27,848 nt of DNA from positions 1-27,848 of the forward strand of contig CAJGCF010000009.1 of NCBI GenBank assembly GCA_904501865.1. Direction: 5' to 3'. Within the stretch, counting starts at the first letter, position 1. Each line of letters opens with the position of its first letter. This stretch comes from an uncultured Clostridia bacterium (lineage in GTDB: Bacteria; Bacillota; Clostridia; Oscillospirales; CAG-272). This document shows positions 23,475 to 27,848 of the stretch, in pieces. A program made the position numbers and the translations under genes. The notes below the pieces were generated by a model. The model was not told the origin of the DNA and did no database searches. It saw only the letters and a program-made list of their open reading frames with translations.

Positions 23475-23850
23475 GAGAGTTCGCTGGGGAAACCCTTTTT
23501 AGAAAAAAGGGCTTTCCCCAAGCCCCTTTCCAAAAACTTTGAATATTTTGAGGCCCTTTCAGCGTGACGGATGATTTTTCTTTGAAAAATCCCTCACTGA
23601 CGTTTCTGTATTGATAATGTGCTGAACCTATTCGATACGATTTAATTTTAACTTAAAGAATCTTTAAGTTAAAATCAGTTACGTCGGCTGGGGTCTACAC
23701 TCTTGGAGGGAGAATGTCTCAGTAGGCTAAAATTCGGCTTGACGAATTTTAGCGTCACCTCACGGCAGTTAGAACCCCAAATATTTCGGAAGTTCTTTTG
23801 CTCCTTTTCTTTCAAGAAAAGGAGAGGAAATTCTAACATTCGCTAACTAT
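23475..23850 (-). repeat. Structured intergenic repeat, copy B (between pyrF and pyrE, inverted relative to copy A)
   Basis: No gene is seen here. The reverse strand aligns along nearly its whole length with 9279-9656; block 23584-23636 is the 53-nt match. Hairpins (given on the + strand): a 17-bp G/A-rich stem with one bulge (23484-23520), GATTTTTC/GAAAAATC (23573-23591), a 14-bp AT-rich stem (23645-23675), GCTAAAATTCG/CGAATTTTAGC (23726-23753) and CTCCTTTTCTT/AAGAAAAGGAG (about 23801-23825). Stems at equivalent positions in copy A have different bases but still pair. GTGACG (23564-23569) can pair with CGTCAC (23753-23758). The terminal inverted repeat is poorer than in copy A, suggesting edge decay. 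Confidence 0.85.
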
Positions 23851-23862
23851 AAGGAGAACAAA

Positions 23863-24519
23863 ATGGAAAACTATAAAAGAGAATTTATACAGTTTCTTGA
23901 GAGCGCGGGAGTTCTCAAATTTGGTGATTTCACCGCAAAGAGCGGCAGAAAGATACCTTATTTTATAAATGCGGGAATGATAAAGACGGGCGACGACATC
24001 GCAAAGCTCGGAGAGTTCTACGCAAAGGCATATTTTGAAAAGCTTGGAGCTAAAAAGGCAGTGCTTTACGGACCTGCATACAAGGGAATATCCTTGGCAG
24101 TCTCGGCGGCAGTTGCGCTCTCCAAGAATGACCTCAACGTGCCATTTTTCTTCAATCGTAAGGAAGTCAAGGATCACGGCGAGGGTGGCGTTTTCGTAGG
24201 CTATGTGCCTCAGGCTGACGAGGAGGTTGTCATTATAGAGGACGTTATCACGGCAGGCACGGCTATCCGCGAGAGTATGGAAATACTTTCTCGCCTTGAC
24301 GGTGTCAAGGTTGCGGCTACCTTTATTATGGTAGATCGTAAGGAGAAGGGACAGACCGAAAAGGGAGCTATGCAGGAGATAGAGGAGCAGTTTGGATTCC
24401 CCGTTTACTCCATAGTTGACGTATATGACATAATCGAGTATCTCGAGGAGAATGATGACAACCGCGAGAACGTTGAGAGAATAAAGAACTATCTTGCCGT
24501 CAACGGAGCGCGCGCATAA
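23863..24519 (+). CDS. pyrE: PyrE, orotate phosphoribosyltransferase
   Basis: A 218-residue type I phosphoribosyltransferase making OMP from orotate and PRPP. The N-terminal GVLKFGDFTAKSGRKIPYF region, YGPAYKGISLA, FNRKEVKDHGEGG (catalytic loop lysines) and the PRPP motif VIIEDVITAGTAIRE (E126, D127) are all typical. An AAGGAG site precedes the ATG. It follows repeat copy B and has no recognisable promoter of its own, so expression may need read-through past the repeat. pyrB begins 33 nt later. Confidence 0.95.
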   Translation: MENYKREFIQFLESAGVLKFGDFTAKSGRKIPYFINAGMIKTGDDIAKLGEFYAKAYFEKLGAKKAVLYGPAYKGISLAVSAAVALSKNDLNVPFFFNRKEVKDHGEGGVFVGYVPQADEEVVIIEDVITAGTAIRESMEILSRLDGVKVAATFIMVDRKEKGQTEKGAMQEIEEQFGFPVYSIVDVYDIIEYLEENDDNRENVERIKNYLAVNGARA

Positions 24520-24552
24520 CAATAAAGAATCCCTGAAAAGAGAGGATCTGAA

Positions 24553-25473
24553 ATGAGAAATCTTATAGATATCAAGGACTTATCGGTCAAGGAGCTTGAG
24601 GAGCTCATAGCAGTTGCCGAGGACATAATTGCCAATCCTGCGAAATACGCGGAGGCTTGTCGTGGCAAAAAGCTTGCGACGCTATTCTTCGAGCCCTCGA
24701 CAAGAACAAGACTTTCCTTTGAGGCGGCTATGTACGAGCTCGGTGGAAACGTCCTGTCAGTCTCAAGCGCAAATTCATCATCTGCCGCAAAGGGAGAGAG
24801 CGTGGCGGACACTGCAAAGACGGTATCCTGCTATGCGGATATTATAGCTATGCGTCACCCAAAGGAAGGCGCACCTCTTGTGGCGTCTATGAATTCCTCC
24901 ATTCCTGTTATAAACGCGGGCGACGGAGGACATAATCATCCAACGCAGACCCTTGCAGACCTACTTACTATCTGGCGAGAGAAGGGGAGATTTGACGACC
25001 TTACAGTTGGCTTTTGCGGAGATCTGAAGTTTGGAAGAACGGTGCACTCACTCATCAGCGCGCTTTCCAGATACACGGGAATCAAAATAGTGCTCATATC
25101 TCCCGAGGAGCTTAAGCTTCCGAGCTACATTAAAAAAGACGTGCTTGGGGCAAACTCTATAGAATATAAGCAGACCACGGATCTTTTGTCGGTTATGCCG
25201 GAGCTTGACATTTTGTATATGACGAGAGTTCAGAGGGAGCGTTTCTTCAACGAGGAGGATTACCTGCGTCTTAAGGACAGCTATATTCTGACTCCAGATA
25301 AGCTCAAAATGGCAAAGCCCGACCTCTCTATCCTTCATCCGCTTCCCCGTGTGAATGAGATTGCTGTGGCTATCGACGACGATCCGAGAGCCTGCTATTT
25401 CAAGCAGGTGCTCAACGGAAAATATATGAGAATGGCTCTAATCCTCAAGCTTTTGGAGGTCAACGTCAAATGA
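24553..25473 (+). CDS. pyrB: PyrB, aspartate carbamoyltransferase catalytic subunit
   Basis: A 306-residue transcarbamoylase joining carbamoyl phosphate and aspartate. It carries the carbamoyl-phosphate motif FFEPSTRTRLSFE (S49-T-R-T-R), DTAKTVSCYADIIAMRHP, the HNHPTQTLADL motif, and HPLPRVNEI (H262-R266). Length is normal. An AGAGGA site precedes the start. The stop overlaps the pyrI start by 4 nt (ATGA), and the presence of pyrI points to an E. coli-like allosteric holoenzyme with six catalytic and six regulatory chains. Confidence 0.96.
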   Translation: MRNLIDIKDLSVKELEELIAVAEDIIANPAKYAEACRGKKLATLFFEPSTRTRLSFEAAMYELGGNVLSVSSANSSSAAKGESVADTAKTVSCYADIIAMRHPKEGAPLVASMNSSIPVINAGDGGHNHPTQTLADLLTIWREKGRFDDLTVGFCGDLKFGRTVHSLISALSRYTGIKIVLISPEELKLPSYIKKDVLGANSIEYKQTTDLLSVMPELDILYMTRVQRERFFNEEDYLRLKDSYILTPDKLKMAKPDLSILHPLPRVNEIAVAIDDDPRACYFKQVLNGKYMRMALILKLLEVNVK

Positions 25474-25901
25474 ATATAGATTCTATCAGAAATGGAATAG
25501 TAATAGACCATATTACTGCGGGGCTGGGAATGAAGGTGTATAACCTTTTGAATCTTGGCGAGCTTGACTGTCCCGTGGCTATAATCAAGACCGCAAGCAG
25601 TGGTAAGATGGGCAAAAAGGATATTATCAAGGTCGACGCGGACATAGAGCTTGATATGGATATTCTGGGCTACATAGACCCGGGTATCACGGTCAATATC
25701 ATCAAGGACGGACTTCTCGTGGAGAAGAAGCGCATAGGTCTTCCCGAAAAGCTGACCAACGTTATACGCTGCAAGAATCCCCGTTGTATTACCACGACAG
25801 AGCAGGAGCTCCCGCACATATTCAAGCTTACGGACAAGGAAAAACGAGTTTACAGATGCATTTATTGTGAGGTAAAGGCAGAGGAAAATAGCTTGTTTTA
25901 A
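25470..25901 (+). CDS. pyrI: PyrI, aspartate carbamoyltransferase regulatory subunit
   Basis: A 143-residue protein with an N-terminal nucleotide-effector domain (IDSIRNGIVIDHITAG) and a C-terminal zinc domain with C101, C106, C130 and C133, matching the Cys-X4-Cys...Cys-X2-Cys pattern that holds the regulatory chain to PyrB. It would confer feedback by CTP/UTP. The start overlaps pyrB by 4 nt. It is slightly shorter than the E. coli protein. The stop codon lies within the base of the terminator stem that follows. Confidence 0.95.
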   Translation: MNIDSIRNGIVIDHITAGLGMKVYNLLNLGELDCPVAIIKTASSGKMGKKDIIKVDADIELDMDILGYIDPGITVNIIKDGLLVEKKRIGLPEKLTNVIRCKNPRCITTTEQELPHIFKLTDKEKRVYRCIYCEVKAEENSLF

Positions 25902-25949
25902 TACAAAAAACAAAACGCCTGATTTCAGGCGTTTTGTTTTTTGTATTAA
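25898..25949. terminator. Bidirectional intrinsic terminator between pyrI and the MFS gene
   Basis: A perfect 24-bp inverted repeat (25898-25921 with 25926-25949) with a 4-nt ATTT loop has a GC core (CGCCTG) flanked by A-rich and T-rich arms, so each strand ends in a T-rich run. It separates two convergent genes and overlaps the pyrI stop codon. Confidence 0.93.
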
Positions 25950-25953
25950 TATG

Positions 25954-27246
25954 TCAAGCATGAGTGCTTGATTTTTTTCTTGTGAATATGAGCAAAAATA
26001 TCGCAAGCACGGCAACGGCTATCAGAGCGGCGAAAAAGATGTTTTGATTGGGGATAAAGGATTCTGTGCCGTCGCTATTTACTACGGTCTCGGCGTTTGC
26101 GAGCACAGTCTTGCCTATAAAGGGCCCAACAACTCCGGGGACGAGTACCTGCGAGAATATTCTGACGCCCTGGAACATACCCGCTCTTCCTTCGGGAGTA
26201 AGATCGCGTATTTTCGCCCCGAATACCGCCATTCCCGACAGATAGCCGCACATCATCAGCAGAGAGCCGACAAACACGAGCGCTGTGCCCTTGAAAAAGA
26301 ACAGAAGCACGTATCCTGCTGAAAGCCAGATAAGGCTCCACATAGCAGACGTACCAAATCCTGACCTGTCATATACCTTGCCCCAAAACGCAGTCATGAC
26401 AGACGCGAGGATTATCGCGGGAGCCATAACGAACACGTAATTTGTCATTTGGAGGGATACCTCGTAATAGAGAATAAGGTAGGGCATAAATATCTGAATT
26501 GATATATTAAATATGATAAATGTTATAAGATAGAGATAGAGTGGGGCGTTGCTCTTGACTGTAGAAGGCAAAAATCCGTGTATTACCGTTTTGATATAGC
26601 TGTCCTTACTCGGTTCAAGCTTGGGTTCTTTTATGATAAAGCAGCCCACGATACCCACGGCTATTACGATAATGCCTATGATGCAGAATATGTAAGTCCA
26701 GCTCTGCGCTCTGTTGAGGTCAAATGCCATAAATCCACCGAACACGGCAAGAATAGCCACGAGTGGCATCATAGCGTTGATGCCTTCTGCCGCGCCTCTG
26801 TTGGAGCTGTCCGTGCTATCCGTCAGCCACGCGTTGAAGGCGGCGTCGTTGGCGGTCGAGCCAAAGAAGGTCATAACACAGTCAAGAGCAATAGTCAGCC
26901 ATATACAAACCACGGTTACGTTTGTCGTTGCCGCGGCAACGGGATCTATTGCCTCTCTTGAAAGCAGGGCAAAGCACAATATTGAGATTCCCCAGAGAAT
27001 GTATCCTCCGCATATAAATAATTTTCTTTTGCCTATTTTGTCGGACAGAGCTCCGATAAATACTGTCGTCAGCGTTGCGGCAACTGCACTTGCGGCTACC
27101 ATTGTGGATATATCTGCCGCCGATGCGTTAAACATTTTGTAAATGAATACGTTAAGGTACATATTTTCCACTACCCAAGCTATTTGTCCTATTAGACTGA
27201 GCAGAGTAAGAGCTGTCCAGAATCTTGCTCCAAGCTTTGTTTTCAT
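25954..27246 (-). CDS. MFS transporter (GPH/SLC45-like)
   Basis: A 430-residue polytopic membrane protein with about 12 hydrophobic segments. The cytoplasmic loop GALSDKIGKRKLF after the second segment is the major-facilitator signature, and WGKVYDRSGFG is its counterpart in the second half. The overall form (LSLIGQIAWVVENMYLNVFIY near the N-terminus, quoted in part) recalls the GPH/SLC45-type sugar transporters common in Clostridia; the substrate is unknown. The start at 27246 was chosen because GGGGAGGA lies just upstream; the open frame extends 59 codons further but crosses the promoter and a hairpin. It is convergent with the pyr cluster, so no functional link is implied. Confidence 0.88.
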   Translation of the reverse strand: MKTKLGARFWTALTLLSLIGQIAWVVENMYLNVFIYKMFNASAADISTMVAASAVAATLTTVFIGALSDKIGKRKLFICGGYILWGISILCFALLSREAIDPVAAATTNVTVVCIWLTIALDCVMTFFGSTANDAAFNAWLTDSTDSSNRGAAEGINAMMPLVAILAVFGGFMAFDLNRAQSWTYIFCIIGIIVIAVGIVGCFIIKEPKLEPSKDSYIKTVIHGFLPSTVKSNAPLYLYLITFIIFNISIQIFMPYLILYYEVSLQMTNYVFVMAPAIILASVMTAFWGKVYDRSGFGTSAMWSLIWLSAGYVLLFFFKGTALVFVGSLLMMCGYLSGMAVFGAKIRDLTPEGRAGMFQGVRIFSQVLVPGVVGPFIGKTVLANAETVVNSDGTESFIPNQNIFFAALIAVAVLAIFLLIFTRKKSSTHA

Positions 27247-27279
27247 ATAAGGTATCCTCCCCTTAGATCTCACGGTTTC

Positions 27280-27308
27280 ATTATACCATAAAAAATTTTC
27301 TATTTCAA
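27280..27308 (-). promoter_or_regulatory. Promoter of the MFS transporter gene
   Basis: On the reverse strand, TTGAAA (27303-27308) and TATAAT (27280-27285) are 17 bp apart, about 34 bp before the chosen start codon. The -10 is a perfect match and the -35 has one mismatch. Confidence 0.85.
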
Positions 27309-27370
27309 TAGATAAAGACAAAAGGGGCTGAGTCAATCGCCTTCTAAAAAGCTTTTGACTCAGCCCCTTT
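27309..27370 (-). terminator. Hairpin terminator for the right-edge gene (leftward)
   Basis: A perfect 16-bp stem (27321-27336 with 27355-27370, AAAGGGGCTGAGTCAA and its complement) with an 18-nt loop is followed on the reverse strand by TTTTGTCTTTATC. It lies between the MFS promoter and the next leftward gene, so it would insulate them. Confidence 0.8.
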
Positions 27371-27519
27371 GTGTTGTGTGTCTGATTTAGATGCAAATCC
27401 GTGTGTGGCCAATTTGGATGCACGTAGGTTTTGCAGATGGGACACTAACCCCTTGGCGATGATGGGAGTTGCACTTGACCCGCTATCTTCCGGGGCGCAA
27501 CGCCATGCTTGTAACGAAG
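27371..27519. other. Non-coding stretch, possible decayed repeat
   Basis: This 149-nt region between the hairpin and the right-edge gene contains no credible gene; the open frame 27344-27586 on the reverse strand overlaps a terminator and another gene and looks spurious. It is more GC-rich than its flanks, with short repeats around TGCATCYAAAT, and may be an extragenic repeat fragment. No firm identity. Confidence 0.3.
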
Positions 27520-27848
27520 CTATGTAAACAGAGGTATGATTGGCACTGCAATAACGAGCAAAGCAATAAAGAATCCAATCATCCATTTGCTGTTTTTTGA
27601 AATGCCTGCATCGGTAGATGGTCTATACTTTTTTACCTTGGAAATAAAGAATATTGGTGTATGAATAAGCGTTATTCTCTGCTTTTTTGTATGTATGACA
27701 GAGTGACAAAATAAATTTTCCTTTTTGACTACTCCACCCGGCAATTCAATTTCGTATTCTATTTTGACAATGTCATCCCACTTTATCAAACCGTCTTTAT
27801 GATGTATTCCATCTTCATTTATGACACAAATAATTTTGCCAAAATATC
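27520..27848 (-). CDS. Partial gene: membrane protein with a PH-like region (5' end beyond window)
   Basis: On the reverse strand the frame is open from the window's right edge to a stop at 27520, about 109 residues, so the N-terminus is missing; a TTG at 27789 is not needed as a start. The visible part reads as short beta strands (KIICVINEDGIHHKDGLIKWDDIVKIEY begins this region; only a partial quote: INEDGIHHKDGLIKWDDI), resembling bacterial PH-type (YdbT/DUF304-like) domains, then a basic linker (KVKKYRPSTD) and one strong C-terminal membrane segment (WMIGFFIALLVIAVPIIPLF). Function is unknown; the PH similarity is a weak pattern call. Confidence 0.5.
   Translation of the reverse strand, partial: YFGKIICVINEDGIHHKDGLIKWDDIVKIEYEIELPGGVVKKENLFCHSVIHTKKQRITLIHTPIFFISKVKKYRPSTDAGISKNSKWMIGFFIALLVIAVPIIPLFT

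Noticed and set aside
27344..27586. 80-residue reverse-strand open frame
   Set aside because: Overlaps the terminator hairpin and the partial right-edge gene, with no ribosome site; unlikely to be translated.

Overview
The window looks like a chromosomal segment of an anaerobic Clostridia-type (low-to-mid GC Firmicutes, Oscillospirales/gut-like) bacterium. This is an inference from family types: a single-chain PurSLQ-type PurL, a free-standing AICAR formyltransferase beside an archaeal-type IMP cyclohydrolase, a PyrD/PyrK dihydroorotate dehydrogenase, a catalytic/regulatory PyrB/PyrI pair, formate-THF ligase, and a Wzz/BY-kinase/PHP-phosphatase capsule-regulation module.

Layout. Positions 1-249 are the 3' end of an unidentified gene followed by a terminator. 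Positions 396-3369 hold a capsule/exopolysaccharide control module: consensus promoter, CpsC (Wzz-like), CpsD (tyrosine autokinase), a terminator-like hairpin, CpsB (PHP tyrosine phosphatase) and a VanZ-like membrane protein. A promoter at 3411-3439 and a ZTP (pfl) riboswitch with an intrinsic terminator (3456-3572) then precede a purine operon: purE, purF, purM, purN, purO (IMP cyclohydrolase), AICAR formyltransferase, a 380-nt structured repeat, purD, purL and fhs (to 16387). A perfect TTGACA-17-TATAAT promoter at 16585-16613 begins the pyrimidine cluster: pyrC, carB, pyrK, pyrD, pyrF, a second inverted copy of the repeat, pyrE, pyrB, pyrI, ending at a 24-bp-stem terminator shared with a convergent MFS transporter. 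The right edge holds a leftward partial gene for a membrane protein with a PH-like region.

How it works together. The purine genes cover PRPP to IMP except purC and purB (not in the window); no purK accompanies purE. fhs supplies the 10-formyl-THF used by PurN and the AICAR formyltransferase, which fits control of the operon by ZTP, the alarmone of low formyl-folate. The pyrimidine genes cover UMP synthesis except carA. 

Most notable. (1) The PurF protein keeps its PRPP-binding site and all four Fe-S cysteines but has lost the N-terminal nucleophilic cysteine and the other recognisable glutaminase residues; together with carB lacking a neighbouring carA, this raises the possibility of ammonia-fed first steps. 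(2) Two long intergenic copies of one repeat family, in opposite orientations, conserve a series of hairpins whose stems differ in sequence, which suggests an undescribed structured or mobile element.
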